Source: Gracilariopsis chorda
Taxonomy: Eukaryota > Rhodophyta > Florideophyceae > Gracilariales > Gracilariaceae
Assembly: GCA_003194525.1 (NCBI GenBank)
Contig: NBIV01000369.1
Coordinates: 1-50,952 of the forward strand
DNA length: 50,952 bases
Reading direction: 5' to 3'
Made by a program: the position numbers and the translations under genes. Numbering within the stretch: position 1 is the stretch's first letter; every line of letters starts with the position of its first letter. The notes beneath the pieces were generated by a model. It made no database searches and was not told where the DNA came from. It saw nothing but the letters and a program-made list of their open reading frames with translations. Shown here one piece after another: positions 10,358 to 18,792 of this stretch.

Positions 10358-11170
10358 CACTTTCTACCTGTAGAAGTTGTAGACAGCCTGGTGGCTGAGT
10401 ACACGAACTACGCCTTGGCGCACTTCGTAGATTTGAGCTTTGAGCCCTGGAAGAACTACATTCTTTCCAGCACAGAGGTTGTGGATTATTCACAGGAAGC
10501 GTGGCCGGAAGCAATCAGAAACCTGGAAAGTAGTTCAACCCCAGCAATGGGACCTGTAGCTCGCTTTAAGTTGAAATGGGGAAGCCATCTGAGTCAGAGC
10601 CGGAATGCGTCGGTGGATGAAGAGCGCTCATCACAGGAGACTGTTGTGCAATTCTCAAAAAGGTATACGGGGTCGGGGGATGACGTTAAGGCAGAGTTTA
10701 TTGGTGTCTGTTCCTGTGGGCAGCCCTGGTCCGTTGGTTTTGCTTGTCGTCACATGGTTCGATGTGCTGTGGTTTATCAGGAAGAACGTCTGCGGTTCCC
10801 TGAACTACGAAACATACTAGAATACTTCATACCTCTTGAAGCGCTTTTCTCTACATACTGGAGAAAAGATACTTCTGCTATGACAGTCCCATACTTGGCG
10901 AAACTCAGGTCAGAGACCCGATACTTCAACAACGAGGAGATGGATTACCGACTACGCCGTTTTGATGAGTCGACGGAGAAAGAGTTTATCCCCATTGACT
11001 CAGATATACTTAGAACCAGTAGAGAAGACTCGGAAGTAGATGGGTACAATACGTACATGGAAGGAAAAAACCTCTACGATGCTTTACATCGACAAGCTAC
11101 TGGAATTGGACGTGTTGCGGTGAGTGGAGTTCTACGTCTTTTAAGGGATGCCATCGCGGACATTCAGTAG
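10358..11170 (+). CDS. MULE transposase C-terminal part with SWIM zinc finger
   Basis: This continues in exactly the same frame as the upstream gene after one in-frame TAG (10355-10357). It begins H-F-L-P-V-E-V-V-D and is open for about 270 codons. The SWIM finger CSCGQPWSVGFACRH (C-x-C-x9-C-x-H, near 10710-10755) is the standard C-terminal DNA- or protein-binding module of MULE transposases. The two segments are therefore one gene broken, or punctuated, by a stop codon. A start codon inside this segment is not needed to explain it. It ends at a second TAG (11168-11170). I saw no frameshift between the two parts. Confidence 0.85.
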   Translation, partial: HFLPVEVVDSLVAEYTNYALAHFVDLSFEPWKNYILSSTEVVDYSQEAWPEAIRNLESSSTPAMGPVARFKLKWGSHLSQSRNASVDEERSSQETVVQFSKRYTGSGDDVKAEFIGVCSCGQPWSVGFACRHMVRCAVVYQEERLRFPELRNILEYFIPLEALFSTYWRKDTSAMTVPYLAKLRSETRYFNNEEMDYRLRRFDESTEKEFIPIDSDILRTSREDSEVDGYNTYMEGKNLYDALHRQATGIGRVAVSGVLRLLRDAIADIQ

Positions 11171-11545
11171 GGAGAAGCGACACACTTCGAAGCTAGAGGT
11201 ACCTTTAAAACAAGGCTGGCTTCATTAACAGAACACGCGGAAGAAACAGAGAACACTGTCACTTTACTGCATCCATCCTCTTCTACAAAAGATTTCAGTT
11301 CATCAGGGATCCGTCCGCCAAACAATGGACGCCACAGGGCACAACGGAGAAAGAAAAGCTCCTTGGAGCGCACGAGAAAGCGAGCGAGGACAAGCCCACA
11401 TTCATCCCAGGAAGTGTCTCAGAAAGACTGTCACCCACCTTCAACATCCTCAGAACCAGCTGTGGCACCCTCAACTTCCATAGCCCAAGACGTGCAAGAC
11501 AAAGCACTTCGAATTATGTCAAAGTCTCTCGGACACATCCACTAG
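11171..11545 (+). other. Same-frame open extension downstream of the transposase stop
   Basis: After the TAG at 11168-11170 the transposase frame stays open for another 124 codons, to a TAG at 11543-11545. The translated tail is Ser/Thr-rich with a strongly basic patch (RRKKSSLERTRKRAR), resembling the NLS-like basic tails of MULE transposases. It may be the original C-terminus cut off by mutation, a readthrough extension, or chance. The 0.36 kb after it (11546-11904) shows no coding signal; it is pyrimidine-rich in part. Confidence 0.5.
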
Positions 11546-11904
11546 CTGTAGCATTGACCACAGGCGTTTGATCCCTTTCCTTCTTTCCTAATTTCTTTGA
11601 GCTCTTTCTGTTCTTCATAAAAGCCTTGAGGTCTTGCTTCTTTCGCCTTCTGCTTCACTTTAATTCTTTATTCAACTTCTAGATATCGTCGCGTATTCTA
11701 AAACCTCGTCCAAGAACGCGTGAACAGTCTTTCTTGCATCTGAGAACCCCGAAATGGAAGCCCAGTTGGAGTGTACTATACACCTTCATCACTCTAGAGC
11801 CAACGTATCTCCTAAAAGACTCAACTATAGAATCAGCTAAACTCATGAACAAACAGTCCAATTCCACTTGAACTATAAGCCACATCAAACGCGTATCCGC
11901 AGTC

Positions 11905-12438
11905 TCAGGCTTTGGCTAACTGTCGTACCATGTCTTCTCTCTCCTTTTCATTTCGTACCGAATCCGTTAGGCTTCCGGAAAGCTCGGCAAAGGTATGTAG
12001 AGGCAAGTTTTCCCGGCGCTTCGGGTCTTCAATCTCTTGGAGATCACGTCCCAAGAACTTCAACCCAAAGTCTTCCCTAGTACTCGGATCTAGCTTGCCA
12101 GTAGCGGCTGCAGCGCCGAAAAATCTCCCCAGAAACTCACAACAGCGTGACTTGTCAGTCTTCATATCAGAAATGTTACGAATAAGTTTAGGAAGATATC
12201 TCCAGAAAATAGTCCCCTCAATTGGTGAGTCCACTAGACCTCCAAGTAGCTCGATAATTTTGTCCTGGTGTATGATCTTCGAACTGAACGTCTCCATTAG
12301 TGCCTCATGCAGAACCCCTTTGTAGTTGTTAGCTTTGACTTCGTCTGCAACAATTTCCTGGACTTCACATATTGACGGATTAGTCCAAAACTCCTCCATC
12401 GCTCCCTTTGACTTCCTGTTTAAAACCTGTGGGTCCAT
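11905..12438 (-). CDS. MULE minus-strand protein, all-helical, eIF4G-MA3-like (tentative)
   Basis: 177 codons from an ATG at 12438, converging on the transposase gene. I do not recognise it with certainty. The sequence is rich in amphipathic helices, and phrases such as KIIELLGGLV, the CCEFLGRFFGAA segment and DLQEIEDPKRRENLP recall the MA3/MIF4G helical repeats of eIF4G-type proteins. It could be a captured host gene fragment, as in Pack-MULEs, or an ordinary second MULE protein of the mudrB kind. Upstream on the minus strand a donor AG|GTAAGT (around 12555), a branch-like TTAACTAAC and an acceptor CCTCAG (around 12447) suggest a small intron in its leader; no open frame crosses that junction in phase, so it would be untranslated. 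Confidence 0.6.
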   Translation of the reverse strand: MDPQVLNRKSKGAMEEFWTNPSICEVQEIVADEVKANNYKGVLHEALMETFSSKIIHQDKIIELLGGLVDSPIEGTIFWRYLPKLIRNISDMKTDKSRCCEFLGRFFGAAAATGKLDPSTREDFGLKFLGRDLQEIEDPKRRENLPLHTFAELSGSLTDSVRNEKEREDMVRQLAKA

Positions 12439-12776
12439 TAACGCTGAGGTAGGTGTACGGGCCTTCGGAGTTAGTTAATGTTGTGTTGTACGAGATATTG
12501 GTGGCCAAGAAGTAGATTTTACTCGTGTCAGATTAACAGCCTACGTAGATTCACTTACCTCTTTGTTTGAGAGCACTGCACGACAAGCGGATGTCCCAGG
12601 CCGAAGGCTCACAAAAAAGCCGTCAATAATACCGAGGAGAGTCCGGCTCGGTGATGGCGTGATCGTAAGGGGAATCAATGTTGAGGGAGCACGATCACGA
12701 CTCCCTATGCCTCTTCTCCCTTGGCTACGCTCACCCGTTTGCACAAAGATGGCGCCAAATGGCAATTATGATATTA

Positions 12777-13012
12777 ACGTTGTGCTGACTTGGCGGCCGG
12801 AGAGAGCAGGGATAGAGGGAATGCTCTGACTCTGCGGATCTACTGGTTGAAATCCAAAATAGGGGCGTATTATTGGCTACAGTAAGATCTGAAGTGGCAC
12901 GGGCACTTGTGCAGCTCGCCGTGGCACGTGCCCGCTGACTCTCTCTTTTAATTGGTGCAAATGCGCGCTGACTCGCCTACACTATCTACGTCGTGTAGTT
13001 TAGCCCTTTCCC
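12777..13012 (-). repeat. MULE right terminal inverted repeat
   Basis: Complement of 5354-5589 with two differences, ending ...TTTAGCCCTTTCCC and followed directly by the 9-bp target duplication at 13013-13021. The 335 bp before it (12442-12776) hold the leader, and probable intron, of the minus-strand gene. Confidence 0.95.
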
Positions 13013-13021
13013 GATGATTGC

Positions 13022-13235
13022 AAGACCCACAGCATTTTCCCCGGACCACATCACCGGAGGAGCATATTATGGAGAGCGGAGCTCGTTGCCGCACCAAAAG
13101 CGAAGTAAGCTTACTGCACCTATAACCAGGTGGCGAAACTGCATTTTGCGTTCCCCTGCGCTCGTCTGTTGGCCTTGTCTTTGCTAGCTCAACATGGATC
13201 AGCGCAATCCTAGCGGTGTCTCATAACTGCCTCAG
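13022..13235 (+). other. Harbinger 5' region of the accessory gene
   Basis: Between the MULE target duplication and the accessory gene there is no other gene. A short ATG frame at 13193 (MDQRNPSG) ends at TAA after ten codons. A GT...CTCAG interval of only 20 bp could join it to the main frame, but that is too short to be taken seriously as an intron. Promoter elements are not obvious. Confidence 0.4.
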
Positions 13236-14855
13236 GTGCAAAGAACGCCACTTAAACCAGCTCTTACCGAACTACCCCATTGTATGAAAGACCCATTGAA
13301 ACCGAATCTTCCTGATAGACCCACAACAGCTTCGAAAGCGGTCACTCCCATCTCAAACATATCAGCCGGAACCAACACTTCATCACAGCCTCTCGTTCGC
13401 CGCAGTCCGCGAAAACACACTAGCACACAAGAACGTTCCCAACCACTTCATATCGCCGCGCGTACAAGACCCTCCAATGAAAGCATTGCAAAGTCCTTAG
13501 ACTTTGACTCTCAACAATTTACGTCGCAACTTGATCAATTTCAGGGGCTAGAATTTGAAGATCGAGATCGAGTCACGCGTCTGTACTCTTATTTATCTTT
13601 GAAAACAGTCAAAGAGATACATCACATCAATCGACCGTGGAAAATCAAGGTACGTAATCGAACTAAGGAGCAACTAGTCGCAAGGATTTTGATTCACGTT
13701 TACATTTCCAATCGCAAGGGAACTTCTTTATCGAACTTAATTTCTACGAATAGTGGGTTGGCTGACTTTGGGGACTGGGAAGAAAAGTCCATGAAGAATT
13801 TGTTTACTTTGGAAATTCTCCCCGACTTTTCCGTCATCATCATGCAGTTGTCTCCGGCTGAACAAAATTTGCTCACACGCTCGATCGCACGTGTGATACG
13901 GCCGAAGAGTCATAGGAAGAATGAGGAGGGAGAAGAGGAGGTTGCGCAGCAGCAGAATAACTTTACTCTGAATGAGTTTGCGAGGCTGGTGGTGTTGCTT
14001 CGTGACGACCAATGCTGTCGGAGCGCACTATATAAGGCCACAGGAGCTGAATTGAAGCGGGAGGAATTGGATGCACGTGTAGCTCGAGAATCGTTTTGGA
14101 GTATAATTGAGAATCGTTTCAATGACAGTATGGTGGACTCGAGCGAGAACTTTAGGGGACATCTGGATGATATTGACTCTAATATGCGGCCATTAGCGCA
14201 TCGGAGCGCGACATCGTTGAAGAACCATTTTTATCAGACTAAGAAGTTATTCACGAAAGTCTTTAACAAATGGTCCGCTTCCGGACAAAACGACCCATCC
14301 CGCATATCTGCGTTTCTGGGATATACTTTAGCTGGTGACTATAATATGGATTCTAAGCGTGTTCTGGTTTTGTTTGTGGCATGCAGGATATTCACTGAAA
14401 ATCCCGATATGGAGCTGGTTCAAGTGGCCTCCAAACTAATTGAAGTCGAAGAAGGAGGACACCTTGAAGCTGAAGACGATGACGGTGAAGATAGAGTTGA
14501 AGTTCGAAAGCAAGGCAGCAAGAAGCGGAAAAGTAGTAATCTGCAGCAAAGCTTTGACGACATTTCAAAGAGAGTGGACAGGTTTCAGGATATCATGCAA
14601 TCACAAGTGGAACTGCAAAAAGGGCAGAGTGCAACTACCGATAAGAAGCTTTCCCAGTCTGAAGAAGAGAGCAAGTTGCTTGACGATGTGCTGGATAGTT
14701 TAGATAGATGCAAACGAGCGAGGGAAGGAAACGATGAAGAAGTCAAAGATATGGCGAGAATGCTTCTGGAGCGAAAGAAGCAGCGCTTTCGAAAGTTTCT
14801 TGAACAACGTGGTGACCGTAGCGATCATCATGATCCTTCTCATAACAGTATCTAA
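13236..14855 (+). CDS. Harbinger accessory protein, SAP-like and SANT/Myb-like regions
   Basis: 539 codons are open from 13236 (GTG); the first in-frame ATG is at 13284, so the true start is unsure. Around residues 105-150 is a helix pair resembling a SAP DNA-binding motif. Around 285-370 the pattern FWSIIENRFN ... RPLAHRSATSLKNHF resembles the SANT/Myb-like trihelix of PIF/Harbinger accessory proteins, which bring the transposase to the ends and into the nucleus. An acidic run, a basic KKRKSS patch and a charged coiled-coil-like C-terminus follow. It lies divergent-to-convergent with the transposase inside one pair of terminal repeats. The role is inferred from context plus the SANT-like pattern. 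Confidence 0.65.
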   Translation: MQRTPLKPALTELPHCMKDPLKPNLPDRPTTASKAVTPISNISAGTNTSSQPLVRRSPRKHTSTQERSQPLHIAARTRPSNESIAKSLDFDSQQFTSQLDQFQGLEFEDRDRVTRLYSYLSLKTVKEIHHINRPWKIKVRNRTKEQLVARILIHVYISNRKGTSLSNLISTNSGLADFGDWEEKSMKNLFTLEILPDFSVIIMQLSPAEQNLLTRSIARVIRPKSHRKNEEGEEEVAQQQNNFTLNEFARLVVLLRDDQCCRSALYKATGAELKREELDARVARESFWSIIENRFNDSMVDSSENFRGHLDDIDSNMRPLAHRSATSLKNHFYQTKKLFTKVFNKWSASGQNDPSRISAFLGYTLAGDYNMDSKRVLVLFVACRIFTENPDMELVQVASKLIEVEEGGHLEAEDDDGEDRVEVRKQGSKKRKSSNLQQSFDDISKRVDRFQDIMQSQVELQKGQSATTDKKLSQSEEESKLLDDVLDSLDRCKRAREGNDEEVKDMARMLLERKKQRFRKFLEQRGDRSDHHDPSHNSI

Positions 14856-15305
14856 CAGTTTTCTTTGCTTGCTTTGTATGTCTATGTGTCTTGTGCATTT
14901 CTAACTAGGTATAGTACTACTAGATTAATGTGATCGTGGTGACTCTGCTCCTATAGGGCACCGGGTGGTGGTGGGAACGGTCACACCCTCCAGTTCGTAA
15001 ACGACAAGCAATCTTTCTTGTTGTTTGATGTTACAATTCCATTGCAGTCTGTGAACGGAGTTCACAATCCTGGGACTGATTTAAATCCTCTCAATGCAAT
15101 TGTTCATTGAAGTTAGGCACATACTATTGGCTTTGACGTGGTGCCCCAGTCTTCCTTTCACTTCAGGGATGCGAAATGCGAAACAGGTGCTCCATTGGGT
15201 TTCAAGTAGAAGCCAGTGTCTCTCATGGCCATATGAGTCCTGCTGATGTGCCTCTTTAGTGCTCTATCTATATCCAATCTCCTACTTGCGCAGCTATAAT
15301 TTCTT
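14856..15305. other. Harbinger intergenic region, no gene seen
   Basis: About 450 bp between the two convergent genes. It is AT-richer than its surroundings, contains only short frames, and probably holds the 3' untranslated regions of the plus-strand accessory gene and of the minus-strand small gene. Confidence 0.5.
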
Positions 15306-15800
15306 TCATTCCTGTTTACCGAACGGAAACACCATCACATTCCTAAGTAACATTGTATGTGTACGACGGAAACATACCGTATTTACATTACGAACGTTTA
15401 GCACGAGTAAGTTATGAATAGAGGGAATACGATCCCTCTTTATCCTGTGTTGGCCTTGTTCAAGCTTATTCCTCGCTGCTGATTCTGAAAGACTCCTTGT
15501 GCGCTGAACCCTGGCATGCTGCTCAAATGCTCTCGATGGATAGATGCGTATAAGGTACATAGTATAATCCGGGGGCTCCCAGGAAGTTTTGCCTTTGCCG
15601 CACAAACTGTGCACTATACCGGGACGTTTTGGCATTTTGTCCGCTCTAAGGGTTTTTCGATCTGGTGGTTGAACCATTTCCTTGAGACGGTCAGCCAGGA
15701 TTCCATGCCGGTTATATGCATCAAGAGAATCTGCGAAGCGACGCATGAGCTCGGCATGCCAATTGCCGACAGGTGTGGTTGGGTCAATTCCAGTGGCCAT
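15306..15800 (-). CDS. Hypothetical 164-aa Harbinger-internal protein
   Basis: A minus-strand frame from an ATG at 15800, directly downstream of the transposase and in the same direction, 159 bp from its stop. I do not recognise the family. The N-terminal third (NWHAELMRRFADSLDAYNRHGILADRL) could form a helix; the rest is basic, with RxxR-rich stretches. A plus-strand frame overlaps it (15516-15848), so coding is not certain. It could be a third transposon protein or a chance frame. Confidence 0.35.
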   Translation of the reverse strand: MATGIDPTTPVGNWHAELMRRFADSLDAYNRHGILADRLKEMVQPPDRKTLRADKMPKRPGIVHSLCGKGKTSWEPPDYTMYLIRIYPSRAFEQHARVQRTRSLSESAARNKLEQGQHRIKRDRIPSIHNLLVLNVRNVNTVCFRRTHTMLLRNVMVFPFGKQE

Positions 15801-15959
15801 GATGCGGGTTTGTTAGAGACGAAAGGGATAAGGAAGGATGGGATATAAGAACTCCGTTGAGGCCAGGAACCAGAACGCGTTTGAAGAGGTGTGAAATCGA
15901 AAGACGGCCATGGTAGTATCTATCGCACAGAGCTTGCCATTTGCAGAGGAGGAGGTTAG

Positions 15960-17216
15960 CTATTCAAAGCTATACATTGGAGCCCCAAGCACAGAAGGAC
16001 GCCTCAAGCCTTTTTCCTTAATGATCTCCACCAGTGACTCCCGTTTAATGGAAGTAGACGCCTGAGGCAGAGAGTGAGAACCAGAAAGGTTATCTTCCCA
16101 CTGCTGGGCTTTGCAAGATGTATACCAGGCCTTCAAATCTTCATTTCGTCGACATACCTCGTCGTACGAAATATCATTCGACCCTGATCTCCGACTATCC
16201 ACACAGAAATTGTGGAGCTTCATGCAAACGTAGATTATCCTGGAGCTCACCGCAACGTCGTATTGCAGAGCATTCAGAATTCTCCATCGCGCCACAAGCA
16301 TCCCGAACGCCTGTTCGACATGAACACGGAGGGAAGATAGATAATAATTAAAGCCATCTTGCCACCAATACTTTAGCTGAGAGAGCGGAATTGGAGTTAT
16401 CAGGCTTTCAGTGCAGAGATATGCCTCATCTCCTACGATCCAGAATTCATCACGTAGACCTTTCTTCTCCAGATATGCTCCCAATTTGTAAACTGCGTGT
16501 GCCAGAGGATCATGTATTGATCCAACGCAACGTACCGATACATCCAGAAATCGATACGAGGAATCGACGACGGCCTGCACGGGAAGAGAATAATATCCTT
16601 TTAGGCAAAAGTATGCTACGGCATAGCGAGATGAAGGTTTCCTGATCTTGACAGCGATTCCGTCAATGGCGCCAACACACCCAAAAAGAGGATTCAAGCT
16701 CCGTCTTGAATGCTTGAAGCCCAAAGCCACGCGCTCGAGGTCTGCAACAGTTTTAGGAATACCAGGAAGTTTTAGAACCTTTGACAGAACCTCACATGTT
16801 TCATGAAAAACTGCATATGGCGTAGAGGCTCCAACCCCGAAAGCCATCATAATATCCAAATATCCTGAACCTGCAAGCATTCTTAGTGTGATCCCGAGTC
16901 GCATTTTGGAAGTTATTACACGACGCCTAGCTCGTTCTCCCATCTCGAAATTCTTTTGCAAGAACGGTTTTAGTTTATCGTGAAGGTCGTCAAATTCGTC
17001 TTTCGACAATCGAAATGCTCGCTTAAAGTCACGCGCGTTGAGTCTTTGTTCGATGCTTTCAAACGTAATAGTTCGTTGGACTAACGATTGTGATCGAACA
17101 CTTACCGATTTGGGTTTCCCTGATTCTTTTAAAATTGAAATGGAACATTTGTAGAGATCTAAGGCTAATGAAGCCTGCATAAATACGGACGAGCTTGATG
17201 TCACAGAGCCAGCCAT
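15960..17216 (-). CDS. PIF/Harbinger transposase (DDE_Tnp_4 / HARBI1-like)
   Basis: 418 codons from ATG, a full-length size for this family, with no internal stop. An N-terminal helix-turn-helix-like part (residues ~60-180, including DEFDDLHDKL and RLGITLRMLAGSGYLDI) precedes the RNase-H-fold DDE nuclease: D185 in GAIDGIAVKI, D263 in VGDEAY and E301 in HVEQAFGMLVARWRIL, then KLHNFC. Harbinger transposase cuts the element at its ends and inserts it with a 3-bp duplication, usually together with a SANT/Myb-like partner; both features are present here. Intact catalytic residues mean it could still be functional, although the MULE has lengthened its element to 12.5 kb. Confidence 0.93.
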   Translation of the reverse strand: MAGSVTSSSSVFMQASLALDLYKCSISILKESGKPKSVSVRSQSLVQRTITFESIEQRLNARDFKRAFRLSKDEFDDLHDKLKPFLQKNFEMGERARRRVITSKMRLGITLRMLAGSGYLDIMMAFGVGASTPYAVFHETCEVLSKVLKLPGIPKTVADLERVALGFKHSRRSLNPLFGCVGAIDGIAVKIRKPSSRYAVAYFCLKGYYSLPVQAVVDSSYRFLDVSVRCVGSIHDPLAHAVYKLGAYLEKKGLRDEFWIVGDEAYLCTESLITPIPLSQLKYWWQDGFNYYLSSLRVHVEQAFGMLVARWRILNALQYDVAVSSRIIYVCMKLHNFCVDSRRSGSNDISYDEVCRRNEDLKAWYTSCKAQQWEDNLSGSHSLPQASTSIKRESLVEIIKEKGLRRPSVLGAPMYSFE

Positions 17217-17700
17217 ATTGCTCCCCCGGTAGTGTTAGTTTGATTAGTTACAACTTGATCCAAAAACGTAAAGCGTTAGAGAAGAAGAGACAAGCCAATT
17301 GATGGAAAAAGAAGGTCAGCATGAGTCAAATGTATGACAGGATCAATGATGATTGGCATCTATTGCAAGAAAGGAGATAGAAGATCCTCTTTTGCTGTTT
17401 ACCTTGGAAGTCTAGAGAGAGCGTGGCGCGTGGAGAGGCTCATAGTGAGGGGGCGCGGAGAGGCTCATAGTGGAGGCTTATTGCATGTGCGACATGTCGC
17501 ACACACAATTGGGACGGCGAGAGTATGCACATGAACAGGAGATCACGAGAGACGAAGATTGTCCCGAAGTCTGTAAGGCTTCCAGGAATGGGTCTTACAG
17601 ACGTTAATTTACTGTTAGAATCCTTAAAAGATTCAAAATTTGCGTTCACGCTCGTTCACGTTCACGCTCACGCTTCGTCAACGCTTGTTAAGAACGGCCC
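17217..17700. promoter_or_regulatory. Harbinger right subterminal region with repeats and palindrome
   Basis: This is the upstream region of the transposase. It contains a 16-bp direct repeat GGAGAGGCTCATAGTG (17432-17447 and 17457-17472), a perfect 18-bp palindrome with half TGTGCGACA (17486-17503), and three GTTCACG copies (17644, 17654, 17660) beside the right inverted repeat. These are plausible transposase or Myb-partner binding sites and promoter elements. Function is inferred from position. Confidence 0.6.
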
Positions 17701-17703
17701 TGA

Positions 17704-18536
17704 GGATAGCAGTCTAATGAGTATCTGATACCTCTGTGAAAAGAGATAAGTTCTGCTCATGTTTTGGAAAACCGAGCTTTCCAGAAGCAATGCGTTAATC
17801 CTTGATGTCTGCGAAAGCTGCATCATGAATTGTGCCCCACGAGGTGGTGATGGAAAGTTTGCGTAGTGCTTGCTTGGTCCGTTTTCCGACCTTCTTTTAA
17901 CACGATTCGAGCAAGTCGTGCAGGAGAGTGATGCACTGTAAATACGCAGGGATCGAGTTACGCATCCATTTGGTTGCGCAAGTAAACTGTTGTAGTTTAT
18001 TAGCGAGAGTAGGCTTTTGCATTGAGACGAGTGATTCGAAATGCCTAGTGTAGTATTGAATGACGTCCTTGGAGATTTTACGTCCACAGAATTGTGCTGT
18101 GGTGGCGAATAGAGTCAGTTTCTCAGCATGAGCCTTGAGCCCAATTCTGCTACACACCTGTACGAATGAATCGATGTTATCCAGCAACTCTTTTTCATTG
18201 GTTTCATTGAATAAGAAATCATCGAGCCACTGTAGCATCTTGTCGAGCCGACCGTCGAACGTATGCTGCAAAACATCTTGAAAATGATTGCCAGCATCAC
18301 TTCCGCCTTGAAGGAGGCGGCGTGATGAGTAGACACCGATCGGAGATTGGATAGACATTATCTCTTGAGACTTCGCTGCGAAAGGTACTTGCCAGTACCC
18401 GTGGGCGAGGTCCAAATGGCCGAAGCATACACTACTGGAGATGTACTGGAACTTAGAAGCCAGGTGAGACATCGCCGGTTGAATAGGTACAGTCCTGGCA
18501 TTTGGCCTACGGTGGTCTACAGTGAATCGGAGGGTT
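17704..18536 (-). pseudogene. Gypsy-1 reverse transcriptase, middle and 3' part, plus start of RNase H
   Basis: A Ty3/gypsy reverse transcriptase copies the element RNA into DNA. Going leftward on the minus strand it begins with RFTVDHRRPN at the copia junction. DLAHGYWQVP follows, then LLQGG, the LQWLDDFLF catalytic stretch (the YxDD site reads W-L-D-D here) and the GRKISKD region. After a frameshift near 17890 it continues to the start of RNase H (LFTEVSDTH), where a TAG replaces the usual Trp codon just before the Harbinger insertion. Several lesions make it non-functional. Confidence 0.88.
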
Positions 18537-18541
18537 GAGGA

Positions 18542-18792
18542 TGTGACACATACACGTGTACACTGTCATGCCAAGCCGCGACCCCGGCATCTCCCGCGCT
18601 CCTCCCGGCGCGGAGGTGCAAGGGAGCCTTTGAGGGGCGCTACAAAAACCAAATAAAGAAGCGCCAGCACGACGCTGGCGTGGGGAGCGGACAGCCAACG
18701 GAGGACTGCAGAATTACGTCCCTCTCGGTCCGCCGCATTTTCGCCTCGGACAATCCAACCCTCCGAACCCAGGGATGTTTCAGGCTTCCACA
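18542..18792 (+). repeat. Copia 5' LTR
   Basis: 251 bp with TGTGACAC...TTCCACA ends. Internal hairpins include arms of 7-8 bp at CGCCAGC...GCTGGCG (near 18663-18681). The start codon of the longest gag frame (18775) lies 18 bp before the LTR end. No clear TATA box was seen. Confidence 0.95.

Larger units (their letters stand above)
5354..13012 (+). mobile_element. Mutator-like element (MULE) with Ulp1-type protease
   Basis: A 7,659-bp element with 236-bp terminal inverted repeats (5354-5589 and 12777-13012; two differences by eye), flanked by the 9-bp target duplication GATGATTGC (5345-5353 and 13013-13021). Long inverted repeats and a 9-bp duplication are the hallmarks of Mutator-like elements. 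It encodes a very long protease-transposase protein on the plus strand and a smaller minus-strand protein near the right end. The near-identity of the repeats indicates a recent insertion, younger than the Harbinger element it interrupts. Confidence 0.96.
5192..17700. mobile_element. PIF/Harbinger DNA transposon, interrupted by a MULE
   Basis: The ends are a 20-bp perfect terminal inverted repeat starting GGGCCGTTCTTAACAAGCG (5192-5211 and the complement at 17681-17700). It is flanked by the 3-bp target duplication TGA (5189-5191 and 17701-17703), the duplication length typical of PIF/Harbinger. Removing the MULE and its duplicated 9 bp leaves about 4.84 kb. The element encodes a DDE_Tnp_4-type transposase (15960-17216, minus), a SANT/Myb-like accessory protein (13236-14855, plus) and possibly a third small protein (15306-15800, minus). 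It landed in the RNase H of Gypsy-1. Confidence 0.93.

Noticed and set aside
13193..13260. A 20-bp intron joining a short ATG frame to the Harbinger accessory gene
   Set aside because: GT and AG ends are present but 20 bp is below a credible intron length; a start at 13284 or an unseen exon is more likely.
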